Notes: generated by a model from the letters alone, not told the origin. DNA of 22,542 nucleotides from JAPLST01 sp964397565 (GCA_964397565.1 CAYNJC010000053.1:1-22542), one strand, 5' to 3'; positions 14,195 through 22,023 are shown, numbered from the stretch's first letter. Translations and numbers: made by a program.

Positions 14195-15199
14195 ATGCTA
14201 GTGCCGCTGAACACCAGCGTACTCCACAGCCTCCGCTGGCTGGCAGGCGCCAGCGCCAATCTGGCCGGCAGTGTCGCCGTGGTGTGGGCGGCCGGCGCGC
14301 TCTATTTTGACCTGCCGGCGCCGCTGGCGATGCGCACCGTGGCGGCGGTTGCGTGGTTCTCTAGCGCGACTGGCGCGTGGTGGTTGGTGTGTCCGCACTG
14401 GTGCTCCCGATTGGCCGTCACGCTTGGCTTTCTGGGCCTGCTTGGCTGGTGGCTCACCCTCGCGCCGCAACGCGATCGCGACTGGAAGCCAGAGGTTGCC
14501 CGGCTGCCCTTCGCCACCATTACCGGCGCGTGCGTCACTGTTCATAACGTGCGCAATTTCGACTACCGCAGCGAAACCGATTTCACCCCGCACTACGAAA
14601 CGCGCCACTACGCGCTCGACCAACTCCGCGGCCTCGATGTCATTCAAACGTACTGGGGCTCGCCCTTCATGGCCCACCCGATCATTTCGTTCGATTTCGG
14701 CGCGCAGGGCCGGATCGCCTTCAGTATTGAGACGCGTCCGGAGCGCGGTGAGTGCTACTCCGCGCTGGCCGGGCTCTACCGCCAGTTCGAATTGATCGTC
14801 ATTGCCGCGGACGAGCGCGATGTCGTGCGCCTGCGCACCAATTACCGCACCGGCGAAACGTCCTATCTCTACCACCTCACCACGCCGCCGGCACGCGCGC
14901 GCAGCCTTTTCCTTGTGTACCTTCGCCTGATCAATGAACTAGATGCACAGCCGCAATGGTATAATGCCATCACCCACAATTGCACCACCAGCATCCGTAC
15001 CCAGCGCGCCGTGGCGGAGCGCGCACCGTGGGACTGGCGCATGCTCGTCAACGGCTATGCCGACGAACTGCTCTACGACCGCGGCGGCCTCGACCGCCGC
15101 CTGCCCTTTGCCGAACTCAAGCGCCGCGCTTACATCAACGACCGCGCCAAGGCCGCGAACGACGCCCCCGATTTCTCCGCACGCATCCGTGCCTACTAA
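14195..15199 (+). CDS. Membrane-anchored DUF4105 (Lnb N-terminal-like) protein
   Basis: The 334 residues begin with three hydrophobic segments (about 22-40, 46-66, 72-90), followed by an extracytoplasmic DUF4105 domain. Landmarks are FMAHPIISFDFG (His161), AFSIETRPERGECYS and YNAITHNCTTSI (Asn262, Cys263). The conserved HP and NCT motifs suggest a papain-like Cys/His site, as proposed for this family, but an activity has not been established to my knowledge. The ATG has no clear Shine-Dalgarno, only GAAGA further away. It is transcribed divergently from the FKBP operon across a 204-nt gap and stands alone: the next gene on the strand is nearly 800 nt away behind its own promoter. Confidence 0.85.
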   Translation: MLVPLNTSVLHSLRWLAGASANLAGSVAVVWAAGALYFDLPAPLAMRTVAAVAWFSSATGAWWLVCPHWCSRLAVTLGFLGLLGWWLTLAPQRDRDWKPEVARLPFATITGACVTVHNVRNFDYRSETDFTPHYETRHYALDQLRGLDVIQTYWGSPFMAHPIISFDFGAQGRIAFSIETRPERGECYSALAGLYRQFELIVIAADERDVVRLRTNYRTGETSYLYHLTTPPARARSLFLVYLRLINELDAQPQWYNAITHNCTTSIRTQRAVAERAPWDWRMLVNGYADELLYDRGGLDRRLPFAELKRRAYINDRAKAANDAPDFSARIRAY

Positions 15200-15341
15200 A
15201 TCACTTATGCGCCACTACCGCATGCGCGATCCACGCCGCTGGCGGGATCACCGCCGTGGGCGGGACTGGCCCAATACCCGCGGCGAGTGGGAACCGCCTC
15301 CAAATGCTGCGGCAAAGGTGAGTCAGTATTCGGTGCGCCGA

Positions 15342-15380
15342 CTGCTTGGAGCTGGCGGGACTCCAAGCAGCTCCAAGCAG
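15342..15380. repeat. Inverted plus direct decamer CTCCAAGCAG
   Basis: CTGCTTGGAG (15342-15351) is followed after 9 nt by its reverse complement CTCCAAGCAG (15361-15370), which is then repeated directly (15371-15380). Either downstream copy can pair with the first, giving two alternative 10-bp stems. Confidence 0.65.
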
Positions 15381-15397
15381 CCAGATCGGCTGAAGGT

Positions 15398-15421
15398 AGC
15401 TGCGATCTCCCGATCGCAGCT
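15398..15421. repeat. Perfect 10-bp palindrome, loop TCCC
   Basis: AGCTGCGATC - TCCC - GATCGCAGCT. The stem is entered by GTAG (15396-15399), the foot seen on many REP elements. Confidence 0.65.
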
Positions 15422-15433
15422 GCTTGCGCCTGC

Positions 15434-15480
15434 GCGGGATATGGAAATCCCGCATCCCTTCAGCGGCACGGGCGTGCCGC
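15434..15480. repeat. Two adjacent perfect palindromes
   Basis: GCGGGAT - ATGGAA - ATCCCGC (15434-15453) and GCGGCACG - GG - CGTGCCGC (15463-15480), 9 nt apart. Stem sequences are unrelated to each other and to the neighbouring palindromes. Confidence 0.6.
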
Positions 15481-15576
15481 GTTCCCCTCGGCGATGCCGA
15501 CACTGCGCTACGACAGAAGCGTTTGCACCACTAAGTTGCGCGCATGCGCCAGCGGCGGGATACGTCAGTACGTAGC

Positions 15577-15595
15577 CGCGGAACGGCGTTCCGCG
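15577..15595. repeat. Perfect 8-bp palindrome with GTAG foot
   Basis: CGCGGAAC - GGC - GTTCCGCG, preceded by GTAG at 15572-15575. It lies directly before the 54-nt tandem repeat. Confidence 0.6.
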
Positions 15596-15596
15596 T

Positions 15597-15717
15597 TGCC
15601 GCGTTTGCTTGAGTGTGGGAGCGGCTTCCACGCCGCGACTCTGCCGCTGCTGCCGCGTTTGCTTGAGTGTGGGAGCGGCTTCCACGCCGCGATTCTGCCG
15701 CTGCTGCCGCGTTTGCT
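15597..15717. repeat. 54-nt tandem duplication carrying REP-like hairpins
   Basis: Unit 15597-15650 is repeated at 15651-15704 with one mismatch, and the first 13 nt start again at 15705-15717. Each full unit contains GGGAGCGGCTTCCACGCCGC, a 5-bp stem GCGGC/GCCGC with loop TTCCAC. Confidence 0.8.
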
Positions 15718-15737
15718 CTTCCACCGAATACCGAGAA

Positions 15738-15835
15738 GGGAGCCGCTTCCCTGCGGCGAATGCCGCAACAGATTCGCGGCGTGGAAGCCGCTCCTACTCT
15801 CCAGCACACAGCATTCGCGGCACGGCGGCCGCTCC
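15738..15835. repeat. Further REP-like copies, one direct and two inverted
   Basis: A direct copy (GGGAGCCGCTTCCCTGCGGC, from 15738) has the stem bases exchanged but still paired, GCCGC/GCGGC around a 6-nt loop. Two inverted copies have stems at 15776-15791 (loop GTGGAA) and 15817-15832 (loop ACGGCG), each followed by CTCC, the complement of the GGAG foot. With the tandem pair this makes five copies in about 220 nt. Confidence 0.7.
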
Positions 15836-15857
15836 CGCTGTGCAGCGCAGTGACCGG

Positions 15858-15886
15858 TTGACAGTGCCAGGCGGTTCTGCTATGCT
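15858..15886 (+). promoter_or_regulatory. Sigma70-type promoter upstream of the PHP gene
   Basis: TTGACA (15858-15863), 17-nt spacer ending in TTCTGC, and TATGCT (15881-15886) with extended -10 TGC. Transcription would start near 15893. Confidence 0.75.
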
Positions 15887-15984
15887 CTTGGCCACATTAC
15901 ATTGATGACGTTGATGAAGTCTGTACAGAACTTTGATCCCGTGCGACTATGAGAGAACAATGAAGATTGAAGACCAACATCCAT

Positions 15985-16686
15985 ATGTTACGTGAAACGC
16001 GTGGCGCCACCTGCGATCCTCTCGACCAGGCGGTCGCTGATTACGAACGGCAGCACGCCATGCACATAGACCTGCACGTGCATACCCGGGAACGCTCAGC
16101 CTGCGGTCAAGCATCGGAAGCAGACCAAGTCCGGGCGGCGATTGCCGCCGGCCTGGACGCCATCGTCTTGACCGATCACCATCGGCTGGCCCCCGCGGAA
16201 CGGCTCGCCGCATTGAACGCGACCCACGCCCCGTTTCGCATCTTTGGCGGGATCGAATTGTCCCTTGATGATGAAGATTTCATCGTTCTGGGCGTGCAGG
16301 ATGTCCGGCTTGAATCGCGCGCGTGGTGTTATCCGGACCTGCATGCCTTTATCAGGGCCGCCGGCGGTTTTCTGGCGCTCGCGCACCCCTTTCGTTTTCA
16401 TCCGGACATCCGCGTGGATCTTGAACGGTTCCGGCCCGACGCAATCGAGGTTTATTCGCATAACACGCCGCCCGCGGCCGCCGCCCACATTGTTGCCTTG
16501 GCGGCGCGGCTAGGCCTCCATCCCTTGAGCAATTCCGATGCGCATGCAACGGCGGCGCTGGGCACGCACTACAACGTGCTCGACCACAATCCGGCAAATG
16601 AGCGCGAACTCATCGCCCTGCTCAAAACGGGGCAGTTCAGTATACGAAACACCCAACCTCCCGATGACAAAGAAGCTGGCGCATAG
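15985..16686 (+). CDS. PHP domain phosphoesterase
   Basis: PHP proteins are metal-dependent phosphoesterases; stand-alone members of this size include the RNase AM/YciV (TrpH) type acting on short nucleotides and 3',5'-nucleoside bisphosphates. Metal motifs are all visible: HIDLHVHTRERSACG (HxH), LTDHH, GIELSLDD, LALAHPFRFHPD and SNSDAHA. This is a compact full-length PHP domain. The start is uncertain. ATG 15985 gives 233 residues with 25 residues before the domain; ATG 16060 would begin exactly at MHIDLHVHT; a TTG at 15967 is also in frame. None has a strong ribosome-binding site. It sits behind its own promoter and ends 5 nt before the MITE-like element that separates it from the UroD-family gene. 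Confidence 0.85.
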   Translation: MLRETRGATCDPLDQAVADYERQHAMHIDLHVHTRERSACGQASEADQVRAAIAAGLDAIVLTDHHRLAPAERLAALNATHAPFRIFGGIELSLDDEDFIVLGVQDVRLESRAWCYPDLHAFIRAAGGFLALAHPFRFHPDIRVDLERFRPDAIEVYSHNTPPAAAAHIVALAARLGLHPLSNSDAHATAALGTHYNVLDHNPANERELIALLKTGQFSIRNTQPPDDKEAGA

Positions 16687-16691
16687 GCGCA

Positions 16692-16967
16692 CTAGTGTGG
16701 TGAATCAGAAATACCTTGCCTATGATTGCGTCCATATTCGATGCCGATCAAGGCGCGGGGCGAAGCGCGTACCAGCCGGTACGTGCGATGCCGCGCAACG
16801 CCGAGCGGCGCGAAGAGGGATGCAACCTGTTCAGGCGGCGCACCTTGGGCCAGCCTGCGGCGTTGGAACTCATCGCCGATGCTTCGGCATCGCCTCTTCA
16901 TTCCGCCTTGCATTCCGGCCTAATCTGCGCCGTCATAGGTCAAGGGATTTCTGATTCACTACACTAG
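16692..16967. mobile_element. MITE-like element with ~35-bp imperfect terminal inverted repeats
   Basis: The left end CTAGTGTGGTGAATCAGAAA (16692-16711), continuing to about 16725, matches the reverse complement of the right end (16933-16967) with two substitutions and one single-base indel. Both ends carry CTAG; the outer TA could be a target duplication of an IS630/mariner-type transposase. The 276 bp contain no gene with recognised motifs, only an 83-residue frame running through the element and a small TTCG hairpin (CGATGC-TTCG-GCATCG). The size and lack of a transposase fit a non-autonomous element inserted between the PHP and UroD genes. Confidence 0.75.
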
Positions 16968-17006
16968 ATCCTGCCGCGGATTGTGCGGCATACCAATGAG
17001 AACGAC

Positions 17007-18113
17007 ATGGCGATGACTTCCCGTGAGCGCATGTTGACGGCGCTGGCCAATGGCCGCCCGGACCGGCTACCGTGCCAGGTGCATGGCTGGATGCCGTATT
17101 ATTTGAAGAACTATTTGAACGGCATGGATCAATGGCAGGCGTTTGAGAAATTCGGGATTGACTATGCCATCTATGTCAGCCCAACGTATTCTTATGATGA
17201 AAAAGCCCTGGCCAACTGGGTGGTGGAGCGCCAAGATCTGGGCACGGACACGAGCGGCAACCCGTGCGAGCGCGTGACGATCACCACGCCCAAGGGGACA
17301 TTGCACAAGCACGTTACGCACACGGACATCACGTCCTATGACACGGAATACCTGCTGAAAAGCGTGGCGGACTTTGACCTTTGGAACGCGTTTTATCCCG
17401 TGCCCACCGGCATTGATTTCAGCGCCATGCAGCAGGTCAAAGACCGGCTGGGCGACAAGGGCATCATCCGCACGCATTCCTTCAGCCCGGGGCAAGGGAG
17501 TCCTTGGCAGAGTTTCTGCATCCTGTTCGGCACGGAGCAGGCCATCATGCTCGGCATGGATGAGCCGCAGACACTGCACCACATGCTCGAGGCCATCGTC
17601 CAAAAAACTTTGCGGGTGACCGAACTGTGGCACGGCATACCGGCCGACATGGTCGAGGTTGGCGGGGGCACCGGTTCCAGCACGGTGATCAGCCCGAATT
17701 TTTACCGCACCTTCGGCCTGCCCTACGATCGCCGTCAGAACGCGCTGTTCCATGCGGTCGGGCTCAAAGTGGTCAACCATTTTTGCGGCGGCCTGATGCC
17801 GATGCTCGACGTGGTGGTGGAGAGCGGCGCGGACGGCCTTGAGACGATGACACCTCCGTCCATGGGCGGCGACTGCGATTTGCGCGCGGCCTCGCGCCGG
17901 GTGGGCGACCGGCTGTTCTTTATTGGCGGTTTTGATCAGAATGCCGGGTTTGAAAGCGGCACGCCGGCCATGGCACGGCAGCTTGTCCGCGAATGTTTTG
18001 AAGCCACTCACGACCATGCCGGCTACATTCTCTGTCCCTCGGATCATTTTTTTCGCGGCGATCCGGCCTGCCTGCAGGCCTTTGCCGACGCCGCCCGGGA
18101 ATGCACCTATTGA
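17007..18113 (+). CDS. Uroporphyrinogen decarboxylase-family protein (UroD-like, possible methyltransferase)
   Basis: A 368-residue TIM-barrel protein of the UroD family. It opens with MTSRERMLTALANGRPDRLP, the family's usual N-terminus, and retains HFCGGLMPMLDVVVESGADGLETMTPP and LFFIGGFDQN from the C-terminal half. True HemE has an N-terminal R-Q-A-G-R motif that is absent here, so this is more likely one of the many UroD-like proteins related to the corrinoid methyltransferases MtaA/MtbA, which move methyl groups between cobalamin proteins and coenzymes. No corrinoid protein gene is adjacent, so the substrate is unknown. ATG 17007 was chosen (GAGAA about 5 nt upstream); GTG 16983 is an alternative. 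It may once have been co-transcribed with the PHP gene, before the MITE-like insertion. Confidence 0.85.
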   Translation: MAMTSRERMLTALANGRPDRLPCQVHGWMPYYLKNYLNGMDQWQAFEKFGIDYAIYVSPTYSYDEKALANWVVERQDLGTDTSGNPCERVTITTPKGTLHKHVTHTDITSYDTEYLLKSVADFDLWNAFYPVPTGIDFSAMQQVKDRLGDKGIIRTHSFSPGQGSPWQSFCILFGTEQAIMLGMDEPQTLHHMLEAIVQKTLRVTELWHGIPADMVEVGGGTGSSTVISPNFYRTFGLPYDRRQNALFHAVGLKVVNHFCGGLMPMLDVVVESGADGLETMTPPSMGGDCDLRAASRRVGDRLFFIGGFDQNAGFESGTPAMARQLVRECFEATHDHAGYILCPSDHFFRGDPACLQAFADAARECTY

Positions 18114-18180
18114 TGGCCGCTCTATTGAATGCAACCACAGGACATTTCTACTGACGTGCAACAACCAGCGCGCATCTCTC

Positions 18181-18209
18181 TTGACTTTCCCCCGGTTTTA
18201 TGCTATAAA
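18181..18209 (+). promoter_or_regulatory. Sigma70-type promoter for the transglutaminase operon
   Basis: TTGACT (18181-18186), 17-nt spacer ending in TTATGC, then TATAAA (18204-18209) with extended -10 TGC. Predicted start near 18216, which puts the octamer array inside the mRNA leader. Confidence 0.8.
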
Positions 18210-18267
18210 TGTCGCAGCATTATTTACTGGCTTTATGAACGCTGTAATCAGAAACAGTAGCATAATT

Positions 18268-18315
18268 CAGTCCGGCAGTCCGGCAGTCCGGCAGTCCGGC
18301 AGTCCGGCAGTCCGG
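18268..18315. repeat. Perfect octamer array (CAGTCCGG)6
   Basis: Six uninterrupted copies of CAGTCCGG, 48 nt, in the leader between the promoter and the first gene of the right operon. The array ends 79 nt before the ATG at 18395. Perfect identity suggests recent expansion and likely copy-number instability. Confidence 0.9.
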
Positions 18316-18394
18316 GCTCTCTAGTTGTCTAAGTAGCCGCACACTGCTGCGGCGCCGTTCCCGCTCGTTCCCCAATTTTCTTCTTTACTCCGCA

Positions 18395-19357
18395 ATGCAA
18401 TGCGCTGTGTGTGTGCCTCTAATGCGCGCGGGCATTGCGGGCTGTGCCTTAGCTGCGGCTGTAACAGTTGCGCCGCAACTTGTTTGTGCTGTGCCGATTC
18501 AGGATGGTGCGCTGATCCTTTCTTCCTATGTGACACAACCAGCCATATCGAACGCACTGGCCGAGTCCGAGACCTTCGCGCGCACACAACGCCTCAATGC
18601 GGCGGCAGATATTCTGGCCGCATTACTCACCAACTCCAGTGCCAGCATTCAGGCAGCATTGCATGAAGCCGCCACACCAGACGGTCCTCTGGACTTGCTC
18701 ATTGAAGCAGTCCGCCTCGATTACATGAGCCGTGCCAGTGCGCGCCGTTCCCTTGACGTCGTCGCCGCATGTTATCAAGCGCTGTCCAACAATGCCGCGC
18801 GCGCACACGGCAAATCTTGGTATGCCTACAAGATGTTTTTCCATCGCTTGATTGACTATTATCACACCGTGGACGACCGAGCGGGACTTTATGCCGCGCA
18901 CGAGGCGTTGATCAACTACGATCCCCAAGACAGCCCGCGCGTGTTGCTGTATGTGCACACCATGCTGTCGCGCAAGGCCGAACCTTCTTTGATTACCAGC
19001 GCGTGGGCGCGCCATGAGAAGCTGGTGCCAGATTCGGCCGACAAGGTGGCATGCGCTGCGAGTGTGCTGGCGTTGTCGGGTGGGCATTCATTGAGCAATT
19101 TCATCCGGCTGGCCACGGAGTTCACGCCGCGATCCTGCGATGAATTGCAGCGCTGGCTCGAGGTCGGGCGCGGCAGTCTGCGCGCCAACGACCCGGCCGG
19201 CGCGCGCGCCTATGCGGACGCGCTGGCGACCGCGGCCTTGCGGCTGCCCGCCGATGACAGCGCAATCGATATGGTGGCATTCTTGCTGGCGGAGCGCCAA
19301 AAAATCGTAATGATTCTTGGCGCCCTTAGCAACAATGTTGTGCGGAGCAGCCCGTGA
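18395..19357 (+). CDS. Exported helical protein, unknown function
   Basis: The 320-residue product has an N-terminal signal peptide (hydrophobic RAGIAGCALAAAVTVAPQLVCA, possible start at Met10 as well). The rest is predicted helical, with pairs of amphipathic helices as in TPR-like solenoids, for example RLNAAADILAALLTN and RAGLYAAHEALINYDPQ. No domain family is recognised and no catalytic motif is seen. Neither candidate ATG has a Shine-Dalgarno sequence, so expression may depend on leader structure, including the octamer array. It overlaps the next gene as GTGA. By layout it resembles the left-hand exported proteins: solenoid-like, exported and of unknown function, paired with a second such gene. 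Confidence 0.72.
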   Translation: MQCAVCVPLMRAGIAGCALAAAVTVAPQLVCAVPIQDGALILSSYVTQPAISNALAESETFARTQRLNAAADILAALLTNSSASIQAALHEAATPDGPLDLLIEAVRLDYMSRASARRSLDVVAACYQALSNNAARAHGKSWYAYKMFFHRLIDYYHTVDDRAGLYAAHEALINYDPQDSPRVLLYVHTMLSRKAEPSLITSAWARHEKLVPDSADKVACAASVLALSGGHSLSNFIRLATEFTPRSCDELQRWLEVGRGSLRANDPAGARAYADALATAALRLPADDSAIDMVAFLLAERQKIVMILGALSNNVVRSSP

Positions 19358-20604
19358 GACATAACGTTTTGTTGCTGGGCATACTTCTCACGAGCGTGGC
19401 GGCGCGCAGCGATGTGCTACCCGCCCCGCCGTGGGCTGCGCAGCAACGCGGGCCAACCAGCGCCTACGAAATCACCGCGTATCTTGCCGGCACGCTACCA
19501 TATCTCGACAACGATTTGCGCGAACGCATTGCGGACATGCTTGACCGTGGCGAGTCACCGGCGCGCGCGCTGGCATTGGTGCAGGCAGCGCGCTGGCAGG
19601 CGCGCATTGCCAGTGCCACTGTGCCATGGGAATTAACTGCCCAAGACACCTGCGACGCCGACGCGCAGCTGCGCCAGAATCTCAGCGCACTCGGCAATCA
19701 ACTTGACACATTGGCCGCGCCCAACGCCACCTCCCTGCCGCCACTGTCCGTCAGCGCCACCTTGTCCGCCATGCGCATGCTCGAGGAACTCAAACAGCGC
19801 GTCGCGAATACCAACGACCCATTGCGCGATCTCGGCCGCTATGTGACTCTGTTGCGCCTGCGCGGCGCGCCGCTGACCATCTTCTGGTGGGCGCGCAATA
19901 TGATATCCTTGCAAAACAACCGCGCCTATCCCTTGCTGGAGTTTCTCAGCAGCGCAATGAATCCGGACGGCTTCTCGCGCGGCAACGCCATCTACTTTCT
20001 TGGTCATCTTCAATATTTTGTGCTGCATGACCCCATGGTTGCTTTTACCAACTTGCTGCGCGTCCAGCAGTTCCCGGCGTGTCTTGTTTTCACTGCGCAT
20101 TCCTATCTTCATGCGGCATCGGTTTTAAGTGACATGAACATGCCCGTGCATGCTCTTGCGCTTCTCGCGGTGGATGTGCCCTGCATTGACTTTTATCAGT
20201 TAGCCTACACCCGCCACGTCCGCAGCGCATGGCTGCGCTCGCAGCTGCATGACTACACCAACGCCGTGCGGCATCTGCAGACCGCCGTACGCATGCAACC
20301 CCATAATGCAGACGAGATTGCCGGCCACCTTGCTGCCGTCCCGTGTGGCACCTCCATCTGGGCAGCGGTGGCCACCTGCTCTTGGTCCAGCATTGATGTC
20401 CAGGCCACCATCGAATGGGCGGTAACAAATCGCTGCGACACGCCTGATGACCGCATCTTTCTTGATGCGCTAATGCACGACTGGCCGGCGCAAGAGGCCA
20501 TGCCGCCCGCCATCGCCACTAATCGTGTACTCAACAACAACATCTTTCCGCGCGTGTCGCGTCGCTTGCGCGTCGCGCCTTTCACCCCTGTTGGAGACCA
20601 ATAA
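19354..20604 (+). CDS. Second exported helical (TPR-like) protein
   Basis: 416 residues with a short signal peptide (MRHNVLLLGILLTSVAARSD), then helical sequence with TPR character towards the C-terminus: AYTRHVRSAWLRSQLHDYTN followed by AVRHLQTAVRMQPHNADEI, a typical 34-residue-style repeat. Trp and Cys are unusually frequent in the C-terminal 150 residues. The start is GTG at 19354, well supported by GGAG 6 nt upstream and by the GTGA overlap with the preceding stop. It ends in TAATG, overlapping the transglutaminase-like gene, so the three products are probably made together and may form one extracytoplasmic assembly (inference). Function is not recognised. Confidence 0.75.
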   Translation: MRHNVLLLGILLTSVAARSDVLPAPPWAAQQRGPTSAYEITAYLAGTLPYLDNDLRERIADMLDRGESPARALALVQAARWQARIASATVPWELTAQDTCDADAQLRQNLSALGNQLDTLAAPNATSLPPLSVSATLSAMRMLEELKQRVANTNDPLRDLGRYVTLLRLRGAPLTIFWWARNMISLQNNRAYPLLEFLSSAMNPDGFSRGNAIYFLGHLQYFVLHDPMVAFTNLLRVQQFPACLVFTAHSYLHAASVLSDMNMPVHALALLAVDVPCIDFYQLAYTRHVRSAWLRSQLHDYTNAVRHLQTAVRMQPHNADEIAGHLAAVPCGTSIWAAVATCSWSSIDVQATIEWAVTNRCDTPDDRIFLDALMHDWPAQEAMPPAIATNRVLNNNIFPRVSRRLRVAPFTPVGDQ

Positions 20605-21983
20605 TGTACCGGCACCATCACTCTTTCATTCCTACTTGTGTTCTGTTCGTTTTTGCGCTACAATCATACATTGTGCAAGCCAACATTGAACCTGTTACGG
20701 TGCAGATCACTAGTCCGGGTGCTGCGCTGCTAGGCACTGAGGATGTCCCTTTTGCTGCAAGTGTTACGCCGGGCGACACAGAAGACTATAATTATCAATG
20801 GTATGTTGGCGTTCAACCTGCCGGTGACAACCAAGCCTCCTTCAGCTACGATGTCCCCACGGCGGACGCCGACGCAAAGAAAGTCAAGATCAAATGCGCG
20901 GCGACGGACAAGGACGATTCAAATCTGCATGGCGAAAAAGAAATTGATTTCTGGCAGTTTATGGTGACCGTCAACGCCATCGCGTTCAACTATGATACGA
21001 GCGCAAATCTCAACGACGCTCTTAACATTCGCCAGAACTTCAGCACAGCCATCAACGTGCCGGAGTATGTCAGTGGCGGTGCCAACAAGCCCGCTGCATA
21101 TACCAGAAACATGACACCGCGCGTCTGTGCGCGGTTCACGGTCCAGCCCACAGACATGACGTCGCTCAAACTCAAAGCCACCTCCAGCGGCTGCTTGGGC
21201 AATCTTGACGAGACGCAGGTGCAGTTTCAGAACGGCATCTCGCAAGGCGATGTTACGATTGCGGGTGCTGACTACACGAAGTTCACCGCGAGCAAAGACA
21301 CGCCTGACGAAGTGTACAAGGACACCTTTAGCTGGGAGTGGAAGGTGACAGCCGCCAATGGCAAAAGCATTAACACTGCCAGCTTTGGCACGACGGCGGG
21401 TCACACCGTGTACATCGTCTATGATAAGGCGAAAAGTCCCTGGGTGACAGGCGTCAGTCAGCACTGTCCGTGGGCTGATGTTCTTGACTACGCCTGCGAC
21501 TGGGCGGCTGGCTGTGACGATGCTAATAGCATTGTGCACAGCATCACGCAAAAGCCATATAGTGATAGGGAATTTGACAGGAGATACGACCCAAGTGACA
21601 CTCACACGATCCTTGCATGCAACCTCACTCAATTGTTGGCAGACAGTTGGGCCGACTGCCGCGATATGGCAGCCGTAGTTCAGCTTTTCACGCGAGCCAT
21701 TGGCGTCAATGCAGTGAGAATTCGCAGGGTTGAAGGCGGCGTTGATGGCTTCACCACGAAGCCAATTCTGCCCATCGGAGAATCACAATGGAGGACGGCA
21801 GTCTTTTTCATGCATGACTTTGCCTATTACAACGACTCCCTTGTGTACGATGCATGTCTCACACTCAACCAGAACGCGCCCTACATACCCGCCGGCAAGA
21901 CTCTTGCTGACTACAAGACGGATCTCTACGAGTGCAACGGCTGGTCCCTGCTCAACAGTTTCGAGATCACAGAATTCCAATGA
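20604..21983 (+). CDS. Secreted protein with Ig-like and transglutaminase-like domains
   Basis: 459 residues: signal peptide (MYRHHHSFIPTCVLFVFALQ, then SYIVQA), an Ig/PKD-like domain (about 30-105: VQITSPGAALLGTEDVPFAA, then YNYQWYVG), a middle beta-rich region, and a C-terminal transglutaminase-like domain. The likely catalytic triad is Cys352 in DSWADCRDMAAVVQLF, His404 in FFMHDFAYYND and Asp416 in LVYDACLTLN. Such domains in bacteria act as cysteine proteases or cross-linking enzymes. The start is set by GGAG 7 nt before the ATG, which overlaps the previous stop in TAATG. It lies after two exported helical proteins and before a further secreted protein, suggesting a surface or periplasmic processing system. 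Domain call is moderately firm, substrate unknown. Confidence 0.78.
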   Translation: MYRHHHSFIPTCVLFVFALQSYIVQANIEPVTVQITSPGAALLGTEDVPFAASVTPGDTEDYNYQWYVGVQPAGDNQASFSYDVPTADADAKKVKIKCAATDKDDSNLHGEKEIDFWQFMVTVNAIAFNYDTSANLNDALNIRQNFSTAINVPEYVSGGANKPAAYTRNMTPRVCARFTVQPTDMTSLKLKATSSGCLGNLDETQVQFQNGISQGDVTIAGADYTKFTASKDTPDEVYKDTFSWEWKVTAANGKSINTASFGTTAGHTVYIVYDKAKSPWVTGVSQHCPWADVLDYACDWAAGCDDANSIVHSITQKPYSDREFDRRYDPSDTHTILACNLTQLLADSWADCRDMAAVVQLFTRAIGVNAVRIRRVEGGVDGFTTKPILPIGESQWRTAVFFMHDFAYYNDSLVYDACLTLNQNAPYIPAGKTLADYKTDLYECNGWSLLNSFEITEFQ

Positions 21984-22023
21984 CCCCAGGCCTACTTCAC
22001 TACTAGCAAGAGGAGATGCTCCT

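Larger units (their letters stand above)
15200..15984. other. Non-coding palindrome-rich block
   Basis: There is no credible gene in about 780 bases. Frames that cross it run through repeats and lack family motifs. From left to right it holds an inverted and direct decamer set (15342-15380), four perfect palindromes (15398-15421, 15434-15453, 15463-15480, 15577-15595), a REP-like cluster (15597-15835) and a promoter (15858-15886) for the PHP gene. The first 140 nt after the DUF4105 stop show no clear terminator. Confidence 0.7.

Noticed and set aside
15597..15717. Possible CRISPR array
   Set aside because: The 54-nt units are direct tandem copies with no spacers and only two full repeats; no cas gene is nearby.
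15323..15853. Open frames through the palindrome and REP block
   Set aside because: They translate tandem repeats and palindromes into repetitive Arg/Gly/Ala-rich peptides in both directions; no start signals or domains.
16716..16967. 83-residue frame inside the MITE-like element as a transposase remnant
   Set aside because: It reads through the right inverted repeat and has no transposase motif; the element is better explained as non-coding.
17067..18164. 365-residue open frame on the minus strand
   Set aside because: It is antisense to the UroD-family gene, which has clear family motifs; the antisense product is His/Arg/Ala-rich without recognisable motifs.
18237..18324. 29-codon leader peptide translating the octamer array (MNAVIRNSSIIQ, then SGSPAVRQ repeats)
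   Set aside because: No ribosome-binding site precedes the ATG, and the peptide is just a reading of the repeat. It could matter as a leader ORF but cannot be supported.
20919..21632. 237-residue open frame on the minus strand
   Set aside because: It is antisense to the transglutaminase-like gene, which has a signal peptide, domains and a good ribosome-binding site.
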